DNA from: an uncultured Ruminococcus sp.
Lineage (GTDB): Bacteria > Bacillota > Clostridia > Oscillospirales > Acutalibacteraceae
Length of the DNA: 54,048 nucleotides
Reading direction: 5' to 3'
Assembly: GCA_902798755.1 (NCBI GenBank)
Contig: CADBYC010000008.1
Location: 1 to 54,048, forward strand
Shown one piece after another: positions 28,033 to 36,814 of this stretch. Position numbers and translations under genes: made by a program. Below the pieces are notes generated by a model. That model made no database searches, had not been told where the DNA came from, and saw nothing but the letters and a program-made list of their open reading frames with translations. The stretch's first letter is position 1. The number at the start of each line of letters is the position of its first letter.

Positions 28033-28329
28033 TTATTCGTTATCGTGGATATATTTTTCCTCCGCGTCCGTCGGGTCATAGATCAGCTAATGCTTGACGA
28101 GCTTCTCGGCTTGCGACGCGGACATTTTGCCCTCGTTCGCGCAATAGGCGACGATGATCGAATCCGAGTCGACATAGCCGCAGATACCGCACAGGGTCAC
28201 CGTACCTCCCGCATAGGAGATGACCTTGCCGACGTTGCGGCAAAAGTCTGCGTGAAACTGTACGCAAGGGTTCGCCCCGACTTCATCGTCCACGATCGTG
28301 GGCGCGTCGCTCTCGATCATCTTCTTCAT
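28033..28329 (-). pseudogene. Small Cys-containing protein interrupted by an amber codon
   Basis: From ATG 28329 the frame gives 80 residues containing NPCVQFHADFC and LCGICGYVDSD, then a TAG at 28087-28089. In the same frame LIYDPTDAEEKYIHDNE and a TAA follow at once. A CAG-to-TAG change in HQLIYDP would restore a 98-aa protein. The cysteines suggest a metal site. I do not recognise the family. It lies 66 bp after the flavodoxin and no strong ribosome binding site is visible. Confidence 0.5.
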
Positions 28330-28394
28330 GAACCGCGCGCCCCTTGCTCGGCGATCCTACTCCGTGCCGTCAGACGGCGCTGCCGCTTCTTTCT

Positions 28395-28868
28395 TCAGTA
28401 TTCGTCCGCAAAGGCTTTGAGCTTTGCCTCATTCGGTCTGCCGTTGAGGAGCGAACCCTCGACGATGGTCGCCTTAGGAGCGCTTGTCTGCAAATTCGCG
28501 ACAGCCTTGCCGAAGCCCGAACCGCCCGAGGTCGCGAACAGGACGATCTTCTTGCCCGAGAAGTCATACGCCTCTAAAAAGCTGTTGATGATCGTCGGCG
28601 CGACGTACCACCAGATCGGAAATCCGACAAAGATCGTGTCGTACTCCGCGATATTCGCTTTGTTGTCGGCGAGCGCGGGACGAGAGCTCTTATCGCGCAT
28701 CTCAAAGGAACTTCTCGACTGCTTGTCCATCCAGTTGAGGTCGGCTCTTGTATAGGGCACTGCGGGGCGTATCTCATAAAGGTCGGCGCCTGACGCGCTT
28801 GCTAAGCTCTTTGCTACATTCGCGGTCGTGCCGCTCGCCGAAAAATAGGCTACTAATTTTTTGCTCAT
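28395..28868 (-). CDS. Flavodoxin-family protein
   Basis: A 157-aa protein. The start at 28868 (MSKKLVAYFSASGTTANVAK) has AAAGGAG upstream. The SASGTTAN loop binds the FMN phosphate, and FVGFPIWWYVAPTIINSFLE and LFATSGGSGFGKA are the other flavin-contacting loops of long-type flavodoxins. It follows the DUF4405 membrane protein by 23 bp. Such pairs probably shuttle electrons between FMN and a membrane haem protein (inference from family). Confidence 0.9.
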   Translation of the reverse strand: MSKKLVAYFSASGTTANVAKSLASASGADLYEIRPAVPYTRADLNWMDKQSRSSFEMRDKSSRPALADNKANIAEYDTIFVGFPIWWYVAPTIINSFLEAYDFSGKKIVLFATSGGSGFGKAVANLQTSAPKATIVEGSLLNGRPNEAKLKAFADEY

Positions 28869-28891
28869 ATGATTGACTCCTTTTTTCGTTA

Positions 28892-29566
28892 TTATTTCGA
28901 AAGCCCGCCTTTCTTTTGGTGCGAGAGCTTTTTCAAACACAGAGAGATCAGATACGCCGCGAACGCCCACGCGAGAAGCATAGCGAGGTTTTCTATCAGC
29001 ACGAGCCACCACGCCTTGGAATAATCAAGAAAGGCGAAGGGGTTCTTGAACAGCATATAATTGAGTATATCGGAGCGAAAAAACAGGTAGAAGCCATAGA
29101 CGGAGACGCCTGTCATCATGCCCCCGAGGACGATCCTCGCCGCTTTGCTCCTCATCTTCGCGGTCATGATCCCAAAGTGCAGTCCGAGGTGCAGCCCCAT
29201 CAGCACGAACGACCAGTGAGACATCGCCAGATGCCCCTGCCTTATCACAGACGACGGCAGGATACCGTTCAAAAAGGGAGTGGCGTATCGGCTCATCATC
29301 ATACCCGACAGAGCCGTACACAGGAAGGACAGCAGAAGCAGGATATTGACGGTCAGCTGAAACACTCTCAGCGGACTGTACCTTCCCTTAAAGATCGACG
29401 CATAGAATCTCCTGTTCAAGATCTGATGCACGATCGTCAGCACAAACATTGTGATCCCCAGCCATTCATGCGCGAGCTGCTCCGTCACCTGAAACGCCAT
29501 CAAGAGCAGCAGCACGACTGTCAGCGCCACGTCAACGACGCGCTTGACGATAATATTCGGCTTCAT
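28892..29566 (-). CDS. DUF4405/cytochrome b-like membrane protein
   Basis: A 224-aa protein with five or six membrane helices. Several histidines lie within helices: EWLGITMFVLTIVHQILNRR, QGHLAMSHWSFVLMGLHLGLH. This fits the DUF4405 family, which resembles the membrane subunit of b-type cytochromes. It probably binds haem and exchanges electrons with the flavodoxin encoded downstream. The operon lies below a promoter with two palindromic operators (29821-29871). Confidence 0.85.
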   Translation of the reverse strand: MKPNIIVKRVVDVALTVVLLLLMAFQVTEQLAHEWLGITMFVLTIVHQILNRRFYASIFKGRYSPLRVFQLTVNILLLLSFLCTALSGMMMSRYATPFLNGILPSSVIRQGHLAMSHWSFVLMGLHLGLHFGIMTAKMRSKAARIVLGGMMTGVSVYGFYLFFRSDILNYMLFKNPFAFLDYSKAWWLVLIENLAMLLAWAFAAYLISLCLKKLSHQKKGGLSK

Positions 29567-29632
29567 TCACTTCACACCTTTCCTGCAAGCAGTCCTCAGC
29601 CCCGCGTTCACAAGGCGCTTCTGCAAGCATAT

Positions 29633-29819
29633 CTATCTCATCACTGTCTCGACCGGGTTCACTATTCGCCTGATCGAAACGGTACGTGATTCTTGCACCG
29701 CGCGATCAACTTTCGCCGCCGCACGAGCAACTTTTCGCCGCTGCACGATCAACTTTCGCCTCCGCACGAGCAACTTTTGCCGCCGCGCAAATGACCTTAC
29801 GCCACCGCGCGGACGACAT
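29633..29819 (-). pseudogene. Frameshifted 61-aa repeat peptide (21-bp tandem repeats)
   Basis: 29698-29815 is made of about five 21-22-bp units (CCGCACGAGCAACTTTCGCC type). In the minus frame from ATG 29819 they encode AAAKVARAEAKVDRAAAK; an extra A then breaks the frame, and VARAAAKVDRAVQESRTVSI follows to a stop at 29633. The total of 187 bases is one more than 62 codons. The 21-bp period suggests expansion in a translated frame. There is no ribosome binding site between the predicted start of transcription and the ATG, so it may simply be a repetitive leader. Confidence 0.35.
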
Positions 29820-29820
29820 T

Positions 29821-29870
29821 CTGACACTGTGTCAGTAAATATAATATACATCCATTCTGACACAATGTCA
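29821..29870. promoter_or_regulatory. Twin palindromic operators, TetR-like
   Basis: CTGACACTGTGTCAG (29821-29835) is a perfect palindrome covering the predicted transcription start. TGACACAATGTCA (29858-29870) has 5-bp perfect arms and overlaps the -35 box. Their centres are 36 bp apart. TGACA...TGTCA half-sites fit TetR-family operators (established for the family; the regulator here is not in the window). Confidence 0.65.
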
Positions 29871-29871
29871 A
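29843..29871 (-). promoter_or_regulatory. Sigma-A promoter of the DUF4405/flavodoxin operon
   Basis: On the minus strand TTGACA (29866-29871) and TATATT (29843-29848) are separated by 17 bases. The predicted start is near 29836, leaving a leader of about 270 nt that contains the 21-bp tandem repeats. Confidence 0.7.
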
Positions 29872-29916
29872 TATATAATTTATGAATTTTTTATTTCGTA
29901 CCATCAACAAAGAAAA

Positions 29917-29960
29917 CCCGCAAAGAGTCGTACACCGTTCATGTAACGCTCCCTGCGGGA
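29917..29960 (-). terminator. Terminator of the GGDEF gene
   Basis: On the minus strand CCCGCA ... TGCGGG encloses a looped region and is followed by TTTTCTTTG. It lies about 120 bp after the GGDEF stop codon. Confidence 0.6.
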
Positions 29961-30083
29961 CATTTCTATTTTATCAGGCTATATGCGATCCATCTTCTCA
30001 AGCAAGAGACGGCTGATCATTCCGTTATTCAGACTTGCAAAGCTATGGTTCGGTTTATGTACTGTATGGTATCTTACCGCTTC

Positions 30084-31211
30084 TCAGCTGCGGCTCAGAT
30101 AATACGCCGCCTTCGCCGCATACATCGAACGGTCGGCTTTTTTGACAAGCTCCTCCGCTGTCAAGCCCTGATAATCCTTCGCGTGAGCACAGCCGGGAGA
30201 GATACTCAGAGAGAACTTCTTCTTTTCCTCTGACCACTTCTTCGTTTCTTCCTCTAAGAGCGCAAAGACCTCCTGCGTCTTCTCTTCCTCCATATGCGTC
30301 ACAACGACAAACTCGTCGCCGCCGACCCTGTAGCATTTGCCGTCGTTCCCGACGGCTTTCTGGATACAGCGCGCGGCTCCTATGATCAGCTCGTCGCCCG
30401 CGTCGTGTCCGTAGGTATCGTTGACCGTCTTTAAGCCGTTGATATCAAAAACGAAAACCGTAAAGGCTCTGGGCAGCGAGGGCATCTTGCTGTACCACTC
30501 TATATCCTTCATGTACGCGTAACGGCTGTACACGTCGCACATCGCGTCCTTCATCAGCTGTTCGTCCGCCGTCATCTTGTAAAACTCGGCGTAATGGATA
30601 AACATGAGCGCAACGCCGATCGTCATGGCGACATAAGCCGTTCTGAACTCTCCGCCGAGCACCTCCTGCATACCGATTCCGACGAGCAGCAATACAAACA
30701 CAGAGATCGTCGAGAACCTGTTCCGCTTGCGGTATGCCAGACCGAAGATCAAGAACTCTGCCGCCGTCAAAAAGATCACCGCGAGATAGATCGCGACATA
30801 CACGCCGTACAAGGGACCGTGTACATAGCGATGATGATCGTCGATTTGGATCATCAAGCCATTGAAGCAGGTGGCTATCTGCCATACCGTATTGCCGATA
30901 AGAACGCCTATCAGCACCTTGTACCAGCGGTTGCGCAGCTTCATCTGCGCCACGATCGCTCCTCCCGCCATCGGCGTGAGGATATAGTCAAGACACTTCA
31001 CTGCCTCGAGCGCCCACACGGGAATCGCTTCATTGCCGCTGAACTGGACCCCGAGCCATTCCGCAAAGGAAGACAGGATGATGATCCCATATGTCAGATA
31101 GAACAATCGCTTGTCCTCATGAGATATCCAGCTGCTCTCATGTACCAAGACGCACAGAACGATCAATGCCATCCAACAGAGGATCATCAGTACCGTATAA
31201 TAGCTCACCAT
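30084..31211 (-). CDS. Membrane diguanylate cyclase (GGDEF)
   Basis: A 375-aa protein. Seven hydrophobic segments span residues about 5-205 (7TM-type sensor). A GGDEF domain follows, with FVFDINGLKTVNDTYGHDAGDELI and an intact YRVGGDEFVVV active site. The RxxD inhibitory site expected just before GGDEF is absent, so product inhibition may be lacking. It should make cyclic di-GMP from GTP at the membrane. It is single and divergent from the XRE-REC gene. The start has CAGGAGGGATC upstream. No EAL phosphodiesterase is in the window. Confidence 0.92.
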   Translation of the reverse strand: MVSYYTVLMILCWMALIVLCVLVHESSWISHEDKRLFYLTYGIIILSSFAEWLGVQFSGNEAIPVWALEAVKCLDYILTPMAGGAIVAQMKLRNRWYKVLIGVLIGNTVWQIATCFNGLMIQIDDHHRYVHGPLYGVYVAIYLAVIFLTAAEFLIFGLAYRKRNRFSTISVFVLLLVGIGMQEVLGGEFRTAYVAMTIGVALMFIHYAEFYKMTADEQLMKDAMCDVYSRYAYMKDIEWYSKMPSLPRAFTVFVFDINGLKTVNDTYGHDAGDELIIGAARCIQKAVGNDGKCYRVGGDEFVVVTHMEEEKTQEVFALLEEETKKWSEEKKKFSLSISPGCAHAKDYQGLTAEELVKKADRSMYAAKAAYYLSRS

Positions 31212-31487
31212 GCCGCGATCCCTCCTGTCTGATGACGCTTGACAAATCAGAAGTTTATCAAATGAATCAATAGAATTTTATCTATATTCCAATTATTTCG
31301 CATTTCACGACACATTTCAAGGGGGTGTACCAGAAAGTCACACCTAATTTTTTACAATCATTGTTGCGTTTATCCCTAAAATTATGTAAACTATTAATGT
31401 GATCATTACGTTAGGGTGACACGAATGACCCAAACCGCGGTTTTGACGTCATATTCCTGTCATTCCGACATCAAGGAGCTATACAAA

Positions 31488-32087
31488 ATGAGTCAGCTTT
31501 TTGCAGAAACCCTGAAAAAACTAAGGCTTGAGAAGGGCTTGAACCAGCGCCAGCTGGCAGAGCGGCTGTATGTCACCCGCTCCTCGGTCAACCGCTGGGA
31601 GAACGGCAGTCGTCTGCCTGACGCCGCCATGCTTTTCAGGCTCTCCGAGGTATTAGGCGTCGATATCAACCTCCTGTTCACCGTCGCGGCGGAAAGCGAC
31701 AGCTCTCCCAACGTCATCATGCTGGACGATAACAAGATCGTTCTCAACGGCGGTCTGGCGATATTGGAGGACGTCATACCGACCGCCTCGGTGACAGGCT
31801 TCACCAAGCCCGCGGACGCGCTCGCCTACGCCAAAGCCAACCGCGTCTCGCTCGCCTTTTTGGATATTGAGATGGGCAGGGTCAGCGGTCTGGACGTCTG
31901 CCGAGAGCTGCTCAGCATCAACCCCCGCACCAACGTGGTTTTTCTGACGGCGTACCCGTCCTATGCCTTCAACGCGTGGGAGACCGGCGCGAGCGGCTTT
32001 ATGCTCAAGCCAATCACGGCGCAAGCCGTCCAAGATCAGCTCAAGAAGCTGCGCTATCCTTTTCCGTTGGGAGGAGATGAAGCATGA
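31488..32087 (+). CDS. XRE-HTH/receiver fusion response regulator
   Basis: A 199-aa protein. ATG 31488 has AAGGAG upstream. Residues 1-60 form an XRE-type HTH (LNQRQLAERLYVTRSSVNRW). Residues about 75-190 form a receiver domain: early acidic MLDDNK, phospho-acceptor in LAFLDIEMGRVSG, Thr in VVFLTAY and Lys in FMLKPI. In ordinary response regulators the receiver comes first and the DNA-binding domain second, so the order here is reversed. It overlaps the kinase gene by ATGA and is probably its cognate partner. Confidence 0.88.
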   Translation: MSQLFAETLKKLRLEKGLNQRQLAERLYVTRSSVNRWENGSRLPDAAMLFRLSEVLGVDINLLFTVAAESDSSPNVIMLDDNKIVLNGGLAILEDVIPTASVTGFTKPADALAYAKANRVSLAFLDIEMGRVSGLDVCRELLSINPRTNVVFLTAYPSYAFNAWETGASGFMLKPITAQAVQDQLKKLRYPFPLGGDEA

Positions 32088-33349
32088 TCGACACCTATGC
32101 GATCGTCGGATACTGCGCGGCAAGCGCGATGATGGTATTGATGCTGATGGCGCTCGCCTACTCGATCGTCATGCCCTCGCCCGACCGTTGGAGCAAGAAC
32201 TATTTCATTACCTTCTTCTCACTGCTGACGCTGTGCGTAAGCGCGACCTTTGTCTCCGCGATTTTGTACGGAAATCCGAAATATGTTGAAGCGGAGCGGA
32301 TCTCCTGCTATATCGAGTCCGTATTGATATCCACCCTGATGCCCCTGCCGACGATCCTCATTTTGCACACCTGTAAAGAAAAGCTCATCAACAGTATGCT
32401 GTTTCATGCGGTGATCGCCTTGTGGATCGTCTATTTCATTATACTGGAGATCGGACAATTCACGAATATCTTCTACATCATCTCCTCGGACGGCATTTTT
32501 TACCGGACCTCATGGTTCCCGCTGATGGTGGCTCCGCTGGTGCTCATCATGCTCCTAAATATAGCGAGCCTGATCCACAGGCGCCGGAAGCTTTCAAAAC
32601 GGTATATCATCGCCCTGCTGATCTACATGATCCCGCTGACGATCTTCATCGTTATCCACGCATTCATCGACATTGAGATGGTGCTTTTCTTAGGGGTAGG
32701 TATCTGCGCGCTGTCCATGTACTCCCTCATCGTCTCGGATTACATCATGCAGATCATTCGCCAGGAGCGCGAGATCGCCCATCAGCGCGCGAGCGTCATG
32801 GCGCTGCAAATGCGACCGCATTTCATCTACAATACGATGATGAGCATTTACTACCTGTGCAAGCAGGACGCTGACAAAGCCCAGCAGGTCACGCTGGACT
32901 TTACCTCCTATCTGCGCAAGAACTTCACCGCGATCGCGAGCGAAGAGCTTGTCCCCTTCAAGGACGAACTCGAGCACGCCCGCGCTTACCTTGCCGTAGA
33001 GCAGGCACAGCACGAGGATATGCTCTATGTCGATTATGATACGCTCCACACCGATTTCAGCGTACCGTCCCTCACCCTGCAGCCTCTTGTGGAAAACGCC
33101 GTCAAGCACAGCTTAGATCCGAACGGCGACCCGCTTCACATCTATGTCAGAACACAGCAAACGGACAAAGCCAGCGCGATCATCGTGGAAAACAACGGGC
33201 TCGACTATCAGCCGAGCGACGACAACGAGCCGCATATCGCCCTCGCCAATATCCGTCAGCGCCTGCAAATCATGTGCAAGGGCGAACTGACGATCGCGAC
33301 GCGAGAAGGCGGCGGTACGATCGTAAAAGTGATTATTCCGAATACATAG
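32084..33349 (+). CDS. LytS-type sensor histidine kinase
   Basis: A 421-aa protein. Seven membrane helices fill residues about 5-220. A His_kinase domain (PF06580 type) follows, with the acceptor in LQMRPHFIYNTMMSI, then a HATPase with LQPLVENAVKHSL and the C-terminal GGGTIVKVIIP. This is the class that usually signals to LytTR regulators; here the partner is an XRE-REC protein. The start codon overlaps the upstream stop (ATGA). Ligand unknown. Confidence 0.9.
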   Translation: MIDTYAIVGYCAASAMMVLMLMALAYSIVMPSPDRWSKNYFITFFSLLTLCVSATFVSAILYGNPKYVEAERISCYIESVLISTLMPLPTILILHTCKEKLINSMLFHAVIALWIVYFIILEIGQFTNIFYIISSDGIFYRTSWFPLMVAPLVLIMLLNIASLIHRRRKLSKRYIIALLIYMIPLTIFIVIHAFIDIEMVLFLGVGICALSMYSLIVSDYIMQIIRQEREIAHQRASVMALQMRPHFIYNTMMSIYYLCKQDADKAQQVTLDFTSYLRKNFTAIASEELVPFKDELEHARAYLAVEQAQHEDMLYVDYDTLHTDFSVPSLTLQPLVENAVKHSLDPNGDPLHIYVRTQQTDKASAIIVENNGLDYQPSDDNEPHIALANIRQRLQIMCKGELTIATREGGGTIVKVIIPNT

Positions 33350-33363
33350 TGGTATATATTGCG

Positions 33364-33399
33364 AAAAGCCGGCGGGTCAGCAACGATCCGTCGGCTTTT
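33364..33399 (+). terminator. Terminator of the XRE-REC/LytS operon
   Basis: AAAAGCCGGCGG faces CCGTCGGCTTTT with one mismatch around a 12-base loop, 15 bp after the kinase stop. It is followed by a pyrimidine-rich stretch. Confidence 0.75.
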
Positions 33400-33454
33400 C
33401 GTGTCTATTTCTATTACTCCAACAAGCGTCAAAAAAGGAGCTATGAAAAACGCT

Positions 33455-33543
33455 GTCATTGCGAGGGCTTTAGCCCGTGGCAATCCCACAAAGCCAAGAT
33501 ATGACTTTGGGAACTTGTCACGTCAATCGTTCCTCACAATGAC
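33455..33543. repeat. 89-bp element with 12-bp terminal inverted repeats
   Basis: GTCATTGCGAGG and CCTCACAATGAC are inverted with one mismatch. The interior CGTGGCAATCCCACAAAG is shared with 27194-27243. It is probably a REP/MITE-like repeat, placed between two convergent operons. Confidence 0.6.
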
Positions 33544-33587
33544 GGCGCCTTGTTATTTTCACAGCTCCTTCGGTTGATTTTGATGAT

Positions 33588-35174
33588 TTACTTTTTAAGA
33601 CGCAGGGACAGCATCGTGATATCGTCGTTTTGCTCTGCGCCGGCAGTAAAGTCTTTCAGATCGCTCAGGATATAGGTCACCGCGTCGACCGCGACGCCCT
33701 TGATACAGGACGCGAGCTTCTCTTCCAGCCGTTCTGTCGAATAGAGCTCGCCACGGGCGTTCTCGGCTTCGTTCACGCCGTCGGTATACAGGAAGAGCGT
33801 GTCCCCTGCCTTCATCTTGACGCAGGCGTTCTCATAGGTCGCTCCCTTGAACAGTCCCGCCGCTACGCCGTGTCCCTCGTCAAGCGGGATCAGGGTATCC
33901 GAGAGGATATACGGGAAGTTATGCCCCGCGTTCGCGTAGGTCAAGATACCGTCGGCGGGATCATAGAACGCGACAAAGGTGGTGATGAACATTTTACGCG
34001 GGTTCTGCGCCGCTAAGATATTGTTGTATTCCTCGAGGATACGCGCGGGCTGATAGCCGAGCTTTGCGTACTGGTTGAGCAGGGTGATCGCGCGCGCCAT
34101 GAACAGCGCCGCCGAGACCCCCTTGCCCGATACGTCGGCGATCGTGACAAACACCCTGCCGTCGTCAAGAACGCTGTAGTCGTACAGATCGCCGCCGACG
34201 TCCTTTGCGGGCAGCATATAGGCGAAGATATCCGCGGTATCGCCGTCCATTCTGGCGGGCTGGAGCAGTCCTCTCTGGATATTGTGCGCGATGTTCAGCT
34301 CCGCTTCATGCGTATGCTTCTCGCGGGTGAGCGCGTCGATATCGTTGATATAGGAGTTGATCTCGTCCGTCATCGTATTGAAGGAATGTGACATCAACGC
34401 AAGCTCGTCGTTGCCCTTGACCGCTAACTTCTCAATACCCTTCTCCCTGTCGGAGATAAAGCTCGTCATTCTGCCGCTGATCCGCCGAAGCGGCTTTGAC
34501 ACCTTGAAGTACAAGATCAGTGCGAACGCGAGGAACACTATCAAGGTGAGCGCCACCGTCAGGAGCGCCGTCGTCCTGAACTGCTGAGCAAAGCGTTCTG
34601 ATACGACCGTCAGCGAGATCTCCGCGCCGACGATGACAGGCTTGTCATAGTACACATAATCGCTCCTCGCTGTATCATAATGCCGCACGCACGGCATATA
34701 GCAGATCAGCGAATCGTCGAAATGGTTCTTCTCGTGAAGGATCACGCCCTTGCTCTTTCCGCTGTAGACCTCGATCTCCGAGTCGTTCAGATCACCCTGT
34801 ACCGTCACGCCGCGATAGCGCGTCGTCTGCGCCTCCTCTGAGGCGTTTTCGCCGAAGCCGATTGCGAGATAGGTCTCGATCTGATCCTCGATATCAATAT
34901 CGAGTGCGTAAAGATAGGTGATGCCGAGCATATCACAGATATTGTCATACAGCGCACTGTAGGGTCTGGGGTCTGCAGCATCATCACGGAGGTCATACGA
35001 CTCGCTGTACTGAACGCCCAGCTCCGCCGCAGTGGTGATATCCTCTTCAAAGATCTTCAGATTGTTCTCGTAGGTGATATTGTAAGACACCAGCAGGATA
35101 AACCCGTCGAGGATCAGGATAATCAGCGTCATGATCACGCCTATTTTAAAGAATAGTGATTTCGTCTTTTTCAT
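33588..35174 (-). CDS. Membrane PP2C (SpoIIE-type) phosphatase with HAMP
   Basis: A 528-aa protein from ATG 35174 (MKKTKSLFFKIGVIMTLIIL); an in-frame GTG lies 18 bases upstream. TM1 is about residues 8-32, an extracellular sensor follows to about 200, TM2 is about 206-228, then a HAMP-like linker (KVSKPLRRISGRMTSF) and a PP2C domain with VGGDLYDYS, IADVSGKGVSAALFM and NDDITMLSL. It should dephosphorylate a STAS antagonist, most likely the one encoded just upstream, in response to an external cue. It is the last gene of the NRPS run, after a 148-bp gap. Confidence 0.9.
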   Translation of the reverse strand: MKKTKSLFFKIGVIMTLIILILDGFILLVSYNITYENNLKIFEEDITTAAELGVQYSESYDLRDDAADPRPYSALYDNICDMLGITYLYALDIDIEDQIETYLAIGFGENASEEAQTTRYRGVTVQGDLNDSEIEVYSGKSKGVILHEKNHFDDSLICYMPCVRHYDTARSDYVYYDKPVIVGAEISLTVVSERFAQQFRTTALLTVALTLIVFLAFALILYFKVSKPLRRISGRMTSFISDREKGIEKLAVKGNDELALMSHSFNTMTDEINSYINDIDALTREKHTHEAELNIAHNIQRGLLQPARMDGDTADIFAYMLPAKDVGGDLYDYSVLDDGRVFVTIADVSGKGVSAALFMARAITLLNQYAKLGYQPARILEEYNNILAAQNPRKMFITTFVAFYDPADGILTYANAGHNFPYILSDTLIPLDEGHGVAAGLFKGATYENACVKMKAGDTLFLYTDGVNEAENARGELYSTERLEEKLASCIKGVAVDAVTYILSDLKDFTAGAEQNDDITMLSLRLKK

Positions 35175-35322
35175 ATCTTCATCTTCTGTCACGCAAGTGA
35201 CATTCTCGCTTAAAAAGGATGCAGTAAAACAGGGCTGTCAGCGGTAGGGAGCATTTCCTCTCCCCTCTCGCCGAAACCCGCATGTTCATTCGAATGAAAA
35301 GTCCTATTCCGTCTTGCTCGAC

Positions 35323-35619
35323 TTATCTGATGTCGAGATATCCCGCAAAGCCTGTGATACGCAGGATCTCCATGACCTTGTTGTTCACGTTTCTGATGAC
35401 AAGACCGCTCTTGCCCTCCATCAGATCATTCGCGTTCAGGATCGCTCTCAGCGCGGCGGAGCTGACGTACTCCACGCCCGCCATATCCAGGATCAGGCTG
35501 TCGTTCGCGTTGCCGAGCTCTGTAATCTTTGCTTCAAATTCCTCTACGGTCACGTGATCGATCTTGCCCTCGGGCGCGATGACGGATGTGCCGTTTTCTT
35601 CATAAACCTTGATTGTCAT
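35323..35619 (-). CDS. STAS-domain antagonist in the NRPS operon
   Basis: A 98-aa single STAS domain (MTIKVYEENGTSVIAPEGKI) with the conserved phospho-serine site in MAGVEYVSSAALRAIL. It overlaps the CapA-like gene by ATGA, so the two are coupled. As a SpoIIAA/RsbV-like protein it should bind an RsbW-like ATPase domain when unphosphorylated. Two such domains, fused to the MATE transporter and to a PP2C phosphatase, are encoded in the same operon. Confidence 0.92.
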   Translation of the reverse strand: MTIKVYEENGTSVIAPEGKIDHVTVEEFEAKITELGNANDSLILDMAGVEYVSSAALRAILNANDLMEGKSGLVIRNVNNKVMEILRITGFAGYLDIR

Positions 35620-36806
35620 GTGTGATTCTCCTTTGTATCTGTTTCTCTCAGCAGATCGCTGAGGATTTGGTTACCAACTTCATTGAATTCCTCATTGCGC
35701 ATGAACATCTGCATGGCGAGCAGCTGTTCGCGTGAATAAGAGGATTTGAGATATTGCAGAAATTCCGCGGGAGAGAGCGTCGCGCGCTTCTCGCTGTCCT
35801 CGGAATTCTTTCCTCTGAATACCGAAAGAAAGACGGACGTCCAGTTAGCGCAGTCCTTCGAAAAGCCTTCCTCAAATTCTTTCTCGGCGTTTTCATCGCC
35901 GCTAAGGAGCGCGTCATGCGCCTTACTGCGGCGGTAAAATTCGTCAAGCTCCTGCTTTTCGTCATAGATACAGCCTTTTTCGGTGCGCAGGATCCGATGC
36001 GGCTTTGCCGTAAAGCCGTCGTCGCCGAAGCTCAGCTCCAGCACCAAGCCCTCGCTCAGCAAGGGCGTGACCTGCTCTCGGAAGTGGAAGCAGAAATTGC
36101 CCTGTCCGTACAGCAGATACGCGCCGTGATAGCGCTCCTCTTCTCCGACGGCATGGGTATGCTGGGAGATGATTACGTCCGCGCCGTTGTCCGCCATACG
36201 GTGGAACCGTGTACGCATCTTCTCGCTGTTATAGTGCGTGCCCTCGATACCGCCGTGATAGAACACGATCAGATAATCACAGCCTTCTTTCAGCTCCCTG
36301 ATCTCATTGCAAACGCGGTATTCGTCATAGAGGTTCACGCCGGGGCGGTCGGCAGCAGGCGCGTTCTCGAACTGCTCGGTGGTGTTGTACAGGACGATCC
36401 TCCTGCCGTTGTGCTCGATGACCGCGCAGCTCTTGACCGCGCTCTCATTCTCACCCCAGCCGAAGTATCCGATCTCGTTCTCAGTCAGCGTTTTGCAGGT
36501 ATCGTAAAACCCTTGTACGCCGTAATCCATCGAATGGGTGTTGCCCAAGGTCGCGTAGTCGATACCGAGCTTCTTGATCGCGTGAATGGTATCGGTCGGC
36601 GACTTGAGATTCGGACCGACCTTCTCGATCGCAGTGTCGCCGTCGGTAAAACAGCCCTCGAGGTTACACACGCGGTAATCCGCCTGCGCGAACAGCTCGC
36701 ATAACCGCTCGCCGAACAGCGCCTTGGTATCTCCCGTGCGGAACAGCTCATAGTTACAGGGCATGGGGAGCATATCTCCCGTAATAATGATTCGTGTTTC
36801 TTTCAT
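35616..36806 (-). CDS. CapA-family (PGA_cap) phosphoesterase
   Basis: A 396-aa protein with the PGA_cap metallophosphoesterase pattern: IITGDMLPM, VCNLEGCF, ATLGNTHSMDYG, IVFYHGGIEG, VIISQHTHAVG. CapA/PgsA proteins take part in poly-gamma-glutamate synthesis or related cell-envelope chemistry. No signal peptide or membrane anchor is visible, unlike capsule-type CapA, so this copy may act in the cytoplasm. The C-terminal 100 residues are extra and unrecognised. It lies 8 bp after the PP2C-HATPase gene. Its link to the NRPS product is unknown. Confidence 0.85.
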   Translation of the reverse strand: MKETRIIITGDMLPMPCNYELFRTGDTKALFGERLCELFAQADYRVCNLEGCFTDGDTAIEKVGPNLKSPTDTIHAIKKLGIDYATLGNTHSMDYGVQGFYDTCKTLTENEIGYFGWGENESAVKSCAVIEHNGRRIVLYNTTEQFENAPAADRPGVNLYDEYRVCNEIRELKEGCDYLIVFYHGGIEGTHYNSEKMRTRFHRMADNGADVIISQHTHAVGEEERYHGAYLLYGQGNFCFHFREQVTPLLSEGLVLELSFGDDGFTAKPHRILRTEKGCIYDEKQELDEFYRRSKAHDALLSGDENAEKEFEEGFSKDCANWTSVFLSVFRGKNSEDSEKRATLSPAEFLQYLKSSYSREQLLAMQMFMRNEEFNEVGNQILSDLLRETDTKENHT

Positions 36807-36814
36807 ACTACCCC

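Noticed and set aside
29698-29815. Possible CRISPR array
   Set aside because: Units of 21-22 bp abut without spacers and vary internally; no cas gene is near.
35754-36704. 316-codon frame antisense to the CapA-like gene
   Set aside because: Minus strand carries all PGA_cap motifs in order; the plus frame has no recognisable domain.
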